From the NCBI GenBank assembly GCA_015222065.1, contig JADFUQ010000609.1, positions 1 to 7,148 on the forward strand: a stretch of DNA of 7,148 bases. The letters run 5' to 3'. Shown here in pieces: positions 1 through 6,230 of the stretch; the stretch's first letter is position 1, and each line of letters starts with the position of its first letter. The position numbers and the translations under genes were made by a program. Source of the DNA: Bacteroidota bacterium (lineage in GTDB: Bacteria; Bacteroidota; Bacteroidia; Bacteroidales; VadinHA17). The notes below the pieces were generated by a model. The model was not told where the DNA came from. It did no database searches and saw only the letters and a list, made by a program, of their open reading frames with translations.

Positions 1-83
1 CTGTGTAATCCACGAAGTGGTGCAACGCAATTACACAGGGCGGGCAGTATTTAACAGGGCATGACCGTACGGGGGTGCTTGTT
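1..83. repeat. Structured inverted-repeat region at the window edge
   Basis: Bases 1-9 (CTGTGTAAT) and 30-38 (ATTACACAG) are a perfect 9-bp inverted repeat. The 20 bases between them are themselves two small hairpins: CCAC-GAA-GTGG at 10-20 and TGC-AAC-GCA at 21-29. The whole 38-base unit can therefore fold into a compact three-way junction with only the two 3-base loops unpaired. A second, weaker hairpin can form at 53-83 (AACA/TGTT, GCA/TGC and the palindrome CCGTACGG at 65-72). The stretch is more GC-rich than its surroundings. It could be the end of a mobile element, a structured RNA, or a dispersed palindromic repeat; nothing seen decides among these. It may continue past the left edge. 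Confidence 0.55.
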
Positions 84-160
84 ATTTGTGATTTTTACTA
101 TCTAATTAAACTTTCGGACTTTATTGACAGGCTCTAATTTCTCTAACCACATGGTTGCAA
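84..160. other. Intergenic, no gene seen
   Basis: This AT-rich stretch lies downstream of the LOG gene stop. A short inverted repeat AACCA-CA-TGGTT (145-156) sits just after that stop on the minus strand. Its 2-base loop and lack of a T-tract make it a poor terminator. No open frame or promoter is convincing here. Confidence 0.5.
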
Positions 161-874
161 TCAGAAATTTGGGCTTAGCATGTACTTTGAATAGAATTTA
201 TCTATCAGATCCACTACTTCGTCAGGTTCATCTGCAACCTGAAAAAGATCAAGGTCTTTATGACTAACATTATTTTCCTGTTCAAGCACAACTTCCTTTA
301 TCCATTTAATTAAACCTTCCCAGTAAGAAGAACCTACAAGAATAATTGGGAATTTCCCAATTTTTTCAGTCTGGATAAGGGTAATGGCTTCAAAAAGCTC
401 ATCAAAAGTACCAAACCCGCCGGGAAGAACGATAAAACCCTGTGCATACTTCATAAACATCACTTTCCTGACAAAAAAGTGATCGAAGGTGAATAGTTTA
501 TCAGGATCAATAAATATATTAGATTCCTGTTCAAAAGGCAGAGCAATATTAATACCAACCGACTTGCCGTTCCCTTTTGTAGCTCCCATATTTGCTGCCT
601 CCATAATCCCCGGACCACCCCCGGTAATCACTCCATAGCCTCTTTGTGTAAGTTTGAATGCTATATCTTCTGAAAGTTGAAAATATTTATTATCAGGTTG
701 CGTTCTTGCTGAACCGAATATTGACACACATGGACCTATTCGTGCCAATTTTTCAAAACCCTCAACAAATTCAGATAGTATCTTGAATACTTTCCATGAA
801 TCAGCTGTCTTTATTTCATTCCAGTCTTTTTGCTTAAAGGCATGTTTTATTTTTTCCTCATTACTTGATGACAT
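161..874 (-). CDS. LOG family (TIGR00730) nucleotide 5'-monophosphate phosphoribohydrolase
   Basis: A cytosolic Rossmann-fold protein of 237 residues. The family cleaves the N-glycosidic bond of nucleoside 5'-monophosphates, releasing a free base and ribose 5-phosphate; plant and some bacterial members activate cytokinin ribotides. Visible family motifs are SIFGSAR (about 51-57), GGGPGIMEAANMGA (85-98), Arg136-Lys137 in FFVRK, and PGGFGTFDE (151-159). Arg136 and Glu159 are the expected catalytic pair. Older annotations call such proteins 'lysine decarboxylase' because of the PGGxGT motif; no PLP site is seen. The start is ATG, with a weak GAAG upstream. The gene lies 114 bp after uvrA on the same strand, with a promoter candidate in the gap, so it may be transcribed alone as well as by read-through. 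The length is slightly above the roughly 190 residues of short LOG proteins because of an N-terminal helical extension. The family call is secure; the physiological substrate is unknown. Confidence 0.93.
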   Translation of the reverse strand: MSSSNEEKIKHAFKQKDWNEIKTADSWKVFKILSEFVEGFEKLARIGPCVSIFGSARTQPDNKYFQLSEDIAFKLTQRGYGVITGGGPGIMEAANMGATKGNGKSVGINIALPFEQESNIFIDPDKLFTFDHFFVRKVMFMKYAQGFIVLPGGFGTFDELFEAITLIQTEKIGKFPIILVGSSYWEGLIKWIKEVVLEQENNVSHKDLDLFQVADEPDEVVDLIDKFYSKYMLSPNF

Positions 875-912
875 AATTCACTTCGTTTCGTTAGTTATAG
901 AACACAGCTTCG

Positions 913-944
913 CAAAGTAATTAAAAAGGTTTATACTAATCAAA
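913..944 (-). promoter_or_regulatory. Candidate Bacteroidota promoter for the LOG gene
   Basis: On the minus strand, TTTG (944-941) is followed after exactly 20 bases by TTACTTTG (920-913). The Bacteroidota primary-sigma consensus is TTTG, about 19-20 bases, then TAnnTTTG, so the -7 box has one mismatch. The box ends 38 bases before the ATG, giving a leader of about 30 nt. Matches of this size occur by chance in AT-rich DNA. Confidence 0.4.
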
Positions 945-988
945 TGAAATTGTTAAATCTGAATGATTGTGGAATAAGGCTAAGAAAA

Positions 989-3820
989 TTACAAATTCAG
1001 TACCCCTCGCAAATATTGTCCGGTATAGCTCTTGTTTATATGGACTACTTTTTCAGGTGTCCCTTCAGCAATTACCTCACCTCCTCTTTGACCCCCGCCA
1101 ATACCAAGATCAATTATATGGTCAGCCATTTTGATTACATCCAGATTATGTTCAATTACAATTATTGTATTCCCCTTATCTACAAGCTTATTCAGTACCT
1201 TTAGCAATACTCTGATATCTTCAAAATGAAGACCCGTTGTAGGTTCATCAAGTATGTATAGTGTTTTTCCGGTATCTCTTTTCGAAAGCTCAGTGGCTAA
1301 TTTCACTCTCTGTGATTCTCCACCGGAGAGAGTGGTTGATGGTTGTCCCAGCCTCACATAACCAAGACCTACATCCTGAAGGGTTTTCATTTTCTGACGT
1401 ATAGAGGGAATATTCTCAAAAAAGCCAACTGCCTGATTTATAGACATATCCAATACATCGCTAATGGATTTACCTTTATACTTAACCTCAAGGGTTTCCC
1501 TGTTGTATCTTTTGGCATTACAATCTTTACAACGTACATGTACATCCGGCAGGAAATTCATCTCGATTTTCATCACTCCTGCTCCCTGGCATGTTTCGCA
1601 TCTGCCACCCTTAACATTAAAGGAAAACCGTCCGGATTTGTATCCCCTGATTTTTGCTTCCGGTGTCTGTTCAAATAATTTCCTTATAAGGGAAAACACA
1701 CCTGTATATGTAGCAGGATTTGATCTTGGGGTTCTACCAAGAGGTGATTGATTTACTTCAATAACCTTGTCAATATATTCAACTCCATCGAGATGGTCAT
1801 AGGGAAGCGGATCTTTTACTGATCTATATAACTGCTTTGAGAGAATAGGATGCAAAGTCATATTAACGAGGCTTGATTTACCACTTCCTGAAACACCTGT
1901 AACGCAAATGAATTTGCCTAACGGGAAATTCACAGTTATACACTTTAAGTTATTCCCTCTTGCTCCGTTTACCCTGAGAGAAACACCTTTACCATCACGA
2001 CGGGTTCCGGGAACTTTTATTTCTTTGGTATTTTTAAGGTATTCCGAAGTAAGTGTTTTTTTCTTCCGTATATCTTCGGGTGATCCTTCTGCAACAATTT
2101 CACCACCGCGTCGACCGGCAAAAGGCCCCATATCTATTACATGATCTGCTGATACTATCATTTCCCTGTCATGCTCAACAACAATAATTGAATTGCCGGC
2201 ATCCCTGAGTTTCCTCAATGCCTCTATAAGTTTATGATTATCACGCTGATGAAGTCCGATACTTGGTTCGTCAAGTATATAAAGAACATTAACCAGTTGT
2301 GATCCAATTTGGGTCGCTAGTCTGATTCTCTGGCTTTCACCTCCCGAAAGGCTCCTGGCTGTTCTGTCAAGTGAAAGATATTCCAATCCTACATCGAGCA
2401 GAAAGAATAATCTTGTTCTTATCTCTTTAAGAATTTCGGCAGCAATTAATTTCTGCCTTCCGGTAAGATGGTTTTCAACATCGTCAATCCACCGCGATAA
2501 CTCCCTAATATCCATTCCTGAAAGCTCAGTAATGTTTTTATCATGAATTTTAAAATATCTTGCTTCCTTTTTAAGACGGGCACCTTTACATTCAGTACAA
2601 ATTGAGTGTTTAATATACTGATGAGTCCATCTTTTCCTGTTTTTTGAATTATTCCCGTTATGGTATAAACTCTCAATATAGTTTACAACCCCTTCAAAGC
2701 TAAGAAAATAATTTGATGAGACTCCCAGGGGAGTGTTAGATAATTTAAACGGTTCTTCTGAGCCATACAGGATAATATGAAGTGCTTCTTTAGGGATTTT
2801 AGCAATGGGCGTATCCAGAGTAAAACCATATTTTTCAGCAATAGCTTCCAATTGCCAGAAAACAAGAATATTCCTGTATTTTCCCATAGGTTCAATGCCA
2901 CCTTTCATAATACTTTTTGAGCGGTCGGGAATAATTTTCTTAACATCCACTTCAGGAACAGTTCCCAGTCCGTTACATACCGGGCAGGCTCCTTGTGGAG
3001 AATTAAATGAGAATGAATGAGGAGCAGGTTCATTATAGGAGATGCCGGTTGTCGGACACATAAGGTGCCTGCTATAGTAATATATATCATCAGATAATAG
3101 CACCATTAAAATCCCATCCCCTTGTTCAAGAGCAATTTGAATAGACTCTCTCAATCTCCCTGACGAAGAATTTTCAACTTTGATCTTATCTATAACTGTT
3201 TCAATATTGTGAATTTTGTACCTGTCAACCTTCATTCCCGGCACCAGTTCTTTTATTTCTCCATCTATCCTTACATGAAGAAACCCTTTTCTCCTTATCC
3301 CCTCAAAAAGCTCTTTATAATGACCTTTTCTTCCTTTCACTAAAGGTGCCAGGATCATAATATTTTTATCTTTATACCTGTCAGACATTAAGGTGATAAT
3401 TTGTTCATCGGTATACTTCACCATTTTTTCACCAGTCTTCCATGAATATGCAAGTCCTGCTCTTGCATATAATAATCTTAAGAAATCATATATTTCGGTA
3501 ATAGTACCGACGGTTGACCGTGGATTTTTATTGGTTGATTTTTGTTCAATAGAGATCACAGGACTGAGGCCTTCTATTTTATCCACTTCGGGTCTTTCCA
3601 TACCTCCCATAAACTGCCTTGCATAAGCAGAAAGGGTTTCCATATATCTCCTTTGTCCTTCGGCATAAATTGTATCGAAAGCCAGAGATGATTTACCGCT
3701 TCCACTTAGTCCGGTAATTACAGTTAGTTTGTTCCTTGGAATAAAAACATCAATATTCTTTAGATTGTGCTCCCGGGCACCTAAAACGATAATACCTGAA
3801 GTTTGATCTTTTGCTTTCAA
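989..3820 (-). CDS. uvrA: UvrABC excinuclease subunit A
   Basis: UvrA is the damage-sensing ATPase of nucleotide excision repair: a dimer scans DNA, loads UvrB at lesions and then leaves. At 943 residues it matches the usual bacterial length (E. coli 940). Domains in order are: Walker A GLSGSGKS (37-44); the UvrB-binding region (about 130-250); zinc module 1 (C255, C279, C282); CxxC at 408-411; ABC signature LSGGESQR (491-498) and Walker B LYILDEP (513-519); second Walker A GVSGSGKS (642-649); zinc module CETC/CKDC (741-744, 764-767); second signature (831-838) and Walker B (854-860). The start is TTG, with an in-frame TAA immediately upstream, so no longer protein is possible and no ATG occurs before residue 60. 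Module 1 has Thr258 where E. coli has the second Cys of its CxxC. The gene lies 136 bp after the anti-sigma-like gene, with its own promoter candidate. Confidence 0.98.
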   Translation of the reverse strand: MKAKDQTSGIIVLGAREHNLKNIDVFIPRNKLTVITGLSGSGKSSLAFDTIYAEGQRRYMETLSAYARQFMGGMERPEVDKIEGLSPVISIEQKSTNKNPRSTVGTITEIYDFLRLLYARAGLAYSWKTGEKMVKYTDEQIITLMSDRYKDKNIMILAPLVKGRKGHYKELFEGIRRKGFLHVRIDGEIKELVPGMKVDRYKIHNIETVIDKIKVENSSSGRLRESIQIALEQGDGILMVLLSDDIYYYSRHLMCPTTGISYNEPAPHSFSFNSPQGACPVCNGLGTVPEVDVKKIIPDRSKSIMKGGIEPMGKYRNILVFWQLEAIAEKYGFTLDTPIAKIPKEALHIILYGSEEPFKLSNTPLGVSSNYFLSFEGVVNYIESLYHNGNNSKNRKRWTHQYIKHSICTECKGARLKKEARYFKIHDKNITELSGMDIRELSRWIDDVENHLTGRQKLIAAEILKEIRTRLFFLLDVGLEYLSLDRTARSLSGGESQRIRLATQIGSQLVNVLYILDEPSIGLHQRDNHKLIEALRKLRDAGNSIIVVEHDREMIVSADHVIDMGPFAGRRGGEIVAEGSPEDIRKKKTLTSEYLKNTKEIKVPGTRRDGKGVSLRVNGARGNNLKCITVNFPLGKFICVTGVSGSGKSSLVNMTLHPILSKQLYRSVKDPLPYDHLDGVEYIDKVIEVNQSPLGRTPRSNPATYTGVFSLIRKLFEQTPEAKIRGYKSGRFSFNVKGGRCETCQGAGVMKIEMNFLPDVHVRCKDCNAKRYNRETLEVKYKGKSISDVLDMSINQAVGFFENIPSIRQKMKTLQDVGLGYVRLGQPSTTLSGGESQRVKLATELSKRDTGKTLYILDEPTTGLHFEDIRVLLKVLNKLVDKGNTIIVIEHNLDVIKMADHIIDLGIGGGQRGGEVIAEGTPEKVVHINKSYTGQYLRGVLNL

Positions 3821-3850
3821 TTATTAGAATAAGTTATGATACTTTTCCCC

Positions 3851-3866
3851 TCAATATCGATATTGA
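3851..3866. promoter_or_regulatory. 16-bp perfect palindrome in the uvrA leader
   Basis: TCAATATC directly abuts GATATTGA, giving a gapless 16-bp palindrome. It lies 31 bp before the TTG start and just downstream of the predicted transcription start. With no loop bases it suits a dimeric repressor site better than an RNA hairpin. It is not followed by a T-tract on either strand, so it is not an intrinsic terminator. Regulation by an SOS-type repressor is possible but unproven. Confidence 0.4.
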
Positions 3867-3889
3867 TCATGTAACTATATCGAAATTCA

Positions 3890-3921
3890 CAAAATTACCT
3901 CTTTTTGTTTAAACCCGGAAA
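3890..3921 (-). promoter_or_regulatory. uvrA: Candidate Bacteroidota promoter for uvrA
   Basis: On the minus strand, TTTC (3921-3918) is followed after 20 bases by TAATTTTG (3897-3890), a perfect match to the Bacteroidota -7 box TAnnTTTG. The -33 box has one mismatch to TTTG. The -7 box ends about 69 bases before the TTG start, so the leader would be about 60 nt and would include the palindrome at 3851-3866. Confidence 0.5.
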
Positions 3922-3956
3922 GGAATGGATAAAGAACTACGTACCGGTTTGAGGAG

Positions 3957-5381
3957 TTAGAACTTATAACTTACACCGGAAAACAGCCCAATAGAAAATG
4001 GGTGAACATGAAGTCTGGTTCCTGACGAAAACGAATTAAGGTAGTATTTAAAAGTAGGTTCAATACTTAATGATAATTGATCTGAGAATCCGTATTCAAT
4101 ACCAAATCCGACAACACTGCTATAATTAATTTTATAAATACCGTCTGTTTTCCCCAGATTAATTCTTTGACCGTCAAACTCAGCAAAAACATTATTACCT
4201 ATAAGCAGATTTGTACTCACACCTCCGAGTAATTGAAAATCTATTACCCTGTCAACTACTTTATAGCTTAAAAGTAAAGGTATTTCAATATATTCAAAAC
4301 TCTGTGATATTTCTGCATCAAATCCTTCCAATCCAAGTTTTGCCGGATCAAAATAATCTGAGGAATATTTGTTTTCCACTCTTGCAACCGTCATATCTTC
4401 GACGTACAAACTTGTTTCAGGTACCACTACCGGACCAAATGAACTGTTAATCATTACCTTGTTCGGCCCTTTCACAGGTAATGTACTTGCAATATAAGGG
4501 GGAACATCATAAACTACTAAATCAGTAATCTTCTGCCCCATTCTTGAATAAAACAAACCGGCATGAATACTAATTCGATTAGCAGGTTTGTATTTGAAAT
4601 TGAACCCACCTGAAAAAGCGATTATTCCCTCTTCCACATTATCATACATCTCTTTAAAATTACCAGGCATACTCATCGTAACATTTCTGGATGTATAAAG
4701 AGGAGAAAATTTAGCTCCAAATGACCAAACACCTTGGTTTTCAATCTTATGGTCAATGGGTTCATTTACAAAGTCATTAATTACAGGAAGTTCTTTATTA
4801 CTGTAAGCAACCTTCGAATTGAGGATTATAAATTTGACATCCACGAAAGGACTAAAGCTTTTTGATTCGATAGGATGATAATTCTCTGCCAGCAAAAATG
4901 TATTTGTTTCATTCCGGATATTGACCGGTTCACGGGTTTGCAAAACTTTAACAGACGAAATATCTTCTGATTCTGCTTTAATAATTATTTGCGTTTCAGC
5001 TACAAGCGGCTTTTCAGCAGCCAAATTTTTCTGCACAACCTTTTCTGCAGACTTATTATCATCCTTTCTGTTTGGAGTAATACTTTGAGTCAGTGGTGGA
5101 GTATCTTTTTGAAGGTTTTTCTGCACTATAGCTTTTTCATTCGGCGAATTCCCTGCAACTGATTCACCCGGTTTGGGTTTATTGATTATTGTATATAAGG
5201 AACCCACTACCAACAACAGCACCACAGCTGCAGCAGCGTACCTGAAAATCGGAAAAGCTCTTTTCTTTTCATGTGCACTAGTCTGCATTACCCCTTCCCA
5301 TACTTCGGGAGGTGGTGCAACCTCAAAATTCTTCAGCCCTTCCCTGAATATTCTGTCAATATTTTCTCCTTTAAAATCCAT
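3957..5381 (-). CDS. Probable dual membrane-spanning anti-sigma factor (inner-membrane helix plus outer-membrane beta-barrel)
   Basis: A protein of 474 residues that likely controls the adjacent ECF sigma factor. Residues 1-46 are a charged, probably cytoplasmic tail containing APPPEVWEGV (22-31), a PPxxVW motif often seen in Bacteroidota membrane partners of ECF sigmas. Residues about 47-66 are one hydrophobic helix (AAAAVVLLLVVG). Positive charge (KKR, 39-41) precedes it, favouring N-in topology, and no lipobox or clear signal-peptidase site is seen. Residues about 67-215 are a polar, Lys/Pro/Gln-rich linker with VQKNL twice (86-90, 116-120). Residues about 216-474 show eight alternating amphipathic strands, as in the small porin or PorT-like barrels of Bacteroidota, ending in GVSYKF with a C-terminal Phe suited to BAM-dependent insertion. 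The ATG shares its A with the sigma stop codon (TAATG), which implies translational coupling. The alternative is an ordinary outer-membrane protein whose helix is a late signal peptide. A classical zinc anti-sigma (HxxxCxxC) motif is absent. Confidence 0.7.
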   Translation of the reverse strand: MDFKGENIDRIFREGLKNFEVAPPPEVWEGVMQTSAHEKKRAFPIFRYAAAAVVLLLVVGSLYTIINKPKPGESVAGNSPNEKAIVQKNLQKDTPPLTQSITPNRKDDNKSAEKVVQKNLAAEKPLVAETQIIIKAESEDISSVKVLQTREPVNIRNETNTFLLAENYHPIESKSFSPFVDVKFIILNSKVAYSNKELPVINDFVNEPIDHKIENQGVWSFGAKFSPLYTSRNVTMSMPGNFKEMYDNVEEGIIAFSGGFNFKYKPANRISIHAGLFYSRMGQKITDLVVYDVPPYIASTLPVKGPNKVMINSSFGPVVVPETSLYVEDMTVARVENKYSSDYFDPAKLGLEGFDAEISQSFEYIEIPLLLSYKVVDRVIDFQLLGGVSTNLLIGNNVFAEFDGQRINLGKTDGIYKINYSSVVGFGIEYGFSDQLSLSIEPTFKYYLNSFSSGTRLHVHPFSIGLFSGVSYKF

Positions 5382-5929
5382 TAACTAACCTGATTCCTTA
5401 TTCTGTTATAATTTGCCAATTTTTCCTGTAATATTGCCCTGGCCCGGGATAAGTTTGATTTTGATGTCCCTTCAGATATTTCCAACAAAGCACTTATCTC
5501 CTTATGTGAATAACCTTCAATCGCAAACAAGTTAAATACCATGCGGTATTTGGGTGAAAGTTCCTGAATAACTTTCATTAGATCCCGGGCTGACATTTCA
5601 TCAATCACATTATAATCTGCTTTCTCCAATTTCTCTGCTTCATTCTCATCAACCCTGTTTAGATAGTGCTTATCCCGGTACTTTTCCAGGGCAGTATTAA
5701 CCATTATTCTTCTAATCCAGCCTTCAAACGATCCTTTCCCTTTAAACTGATGCAAATTTGTGAACACTTTTATAAAGCCCTCTTGCAAAATATCCTTTGC
5801 ATCGTCATAATTATCCGAATACTGGAGACATACTCCATACATCTTACCGGAATATTTATTATACAGCAATTCCTGTGCATTTGTATCTCCGGTAAGACAA
5901 TCCTGGATAATATCGGGTAAACTTTCCAC
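5381..5929 (-). CDS. RNA polymerase ECF-type sigma-70 factor
   Basis: An alternative sigma factor of 182 residues with the two-domain ECF layout. Region 2 spans about 22-90, with DAKDILQEGFIKVF (43-56) and GSFEGWIRRIMVNTALEKYR (66-85) matching the core-binding and -10 recognition helices. Region 4 spans about 124-172, with PKYRMVFNLFAIEGYSHKEIS followed by the helix-turn-helix GTSKSNLSRAR (154-164). There is no region 1 or 3. The start is GTG, with in-frame stop TAA at 5962-5960 and no ATG between it and the GTG. The next Met (residue 30) would cut into region 2. The stop overlaps the ATG of the downstream membrane protein by one base, so the pair is almost certainly one operon. An inverted repeat ends one base before the GTG and may affect translation or autoregulation. 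The signal and regulon are unknown; the partner's architecture suggests an envelope signal. Confidence 0.95.
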   Translation of the reverse strand: MESLPDIIQDCLTGDTNAQELLYNKYSGKMYGVCLQYSDNYDDAKDILQEGFIKVFTNLHQFKGKGSFEGWIRRIMVNTALEKYRDKHYLNRVDENEAEKLEKADYNVIDEMSARDLMKVIQELSPKYRMVFNLFAIEGYSHKEISALLEISEGTSKSNLSRARAILQEKLANYNRIRNQVS

Positions 5930-5930
5930 T

Positions 5931-5973
5931 AATTTTATTGAAGTTCTGAATTGATAAAATTATCAATAAAATT
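5931..5973 (-). repeat. Overlapping inverted repeats abutting the sigma start codon
   Basis: AATTTTATTGA (5931-5941) and TCAATAAAATT (5963-5973) are a perfect 11-bp inverted repeat separated by 21 bases. Within and overlapping them, ATTGATAA (5950-5957) and TTATCAAT (5960-5967) form a second 8-bp palindrome with a 2-base centre. The two pairings are mutually exclusive in RNA. The near arm ends one base before the GTG start, so folding would bury the initiation region. As DNA, either palindrome could be an operator. Confidence 0.55.
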
Positions 5974-6038
5974 CGTGTACAAAAAGCTTACCAAGATATT
6001 TTTTCAAAGAACTGCAATTAAAAGATGATTTGACCACC

Positions 6039-6091
6039 TGAAAGGTTGCGTTTACAAAAAAAAGATTTGTACACCGTGAAGCAACCTTTTA
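6039..6091. repeat. Nested long inverted repeat in the divergent region
   Basis: AAAGGTTGC (6041-6049) and GCAACCTTT (6081-6089) pair perfectly. Immediately inside, GTTTACAAA (6050-6058) pairs with TTTGTACAC (6066-6074) with one mismatch. This leaves a 7-base loop and a 6-base bulge (6075-6080), for about 17 paired bases overall. There is no T-tract of terminator length on either exit side, so a regulatory or protein-binding role is more likely than termination. Confidence 0.5.
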
Positions 6092-6190
6092 AATGATCAA
6101 TTCGTCATATAACATAAGTCGGGAATTCAATATCATGGATTATCCGGAATTAATTTAGATCAGAAAGAATACTGGCATAGTTCTTGGAAC

Positions 6191-6230
6191 AATAATCATG
6201 TTTAATCATGTTTAATCATCTTTAACAATG
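6191..6230 (+). repeat. 10-bp tandem repeat running into the glycosyltransferase start
   Basis: Four 10-base units lie head to tail: AATAATCATG, TTTAATCATG, TTTAATCATC, TTTAACAATG. The ATG ending the last unit is the glycosyltransferase start. The first two units also end in ATG and open five-codon frames: MFNHV at 6198-6215 and MFNHL at 6208-6225, both ending in TAA. The second stops two bases before the true start. A change in unit number would alter leader spacing and the upstream frames. Confidence 0.65.

Larger units (their letters stand above)
5930..6227. promoter_or_regulatory. Divergent control region between the sigma and glycosyltransferase genes
   Basis: This 298-bp stretch has no gene longer than a few codons and must hold the promoters of two divergent genes. 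It contains overlapping palindromes next to the sigma start (5931-5973), a nested hairpin (6039-6091), two exact copies of GTGTACAAA (5975-5983 plus, 6066-6074 minus), the small palindrome GTTC-TTG-GAAC (6180-6190), and a 10-bp tandem repeat at the glycosyltransferase start (6191-6230). No spaced pair matching the Bacteroidota TTTG / TAnnTTTG consensus was found for either gene. At least the sigma operon may therefore use an ECF-dependent, possibly autoregulated, promoter. Confidence 0.5.

Noticed and set aside
49..86. Possible integron attC site (ATTTAAC near the start, GTTATTT near the end)
   Set aside because: The right-hand core does not fit GTTRRRY, the span of 38 bases is too short for attC, and no integrase or cassette array is present.
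145..156. AACCA-CA-TGGTT hairpin as a terminator of the LOG gene
   Set aside because: A 5-bp stem with a 2-base loop and no T-tract on the minus strand is not a credible intrinsic terminator.
161..874. Lysine decarboxylase function
   Set aside because: The name is a legacy annotation for the PGGxGT motif. No PLP-binding fold is present, and the motifs fit LOG phosphoribohydrolases.
944..1204. Plus-strand open frame of 86 codons overlapping the 3' end of uvrA
   Set aside because: Almost entirely antisense to uvrA, with no recognisable domain. It is a shadow frame, as are the other frames opposite or inside uvrA.
4211..4450. Plus-strand open frame opposite the barrel domain
   Set aside because: Antisense to a well-supported gene, no family features, and no start context.
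6066..6097. TTTG-N20-TAAATGAT as a promoter for the glycosyltransferase
   Set aside because: The -7 box matches TAnnTTTG poorly (TGAT for TTTG), and it lies inside the hairpin region about 130 bp from the start.
6151..6158. TAATTTAG as a -7 box for the glycosyltransferase
   Set aside because: One mismatch in the -7 box, but no TTTG at the right distance upstream (TCAA or CAAT there).
6191..6230. CRISPR-like repeat
   Set aside because: Units are 10 bp with no spacers. It is a simple tandem repeat.
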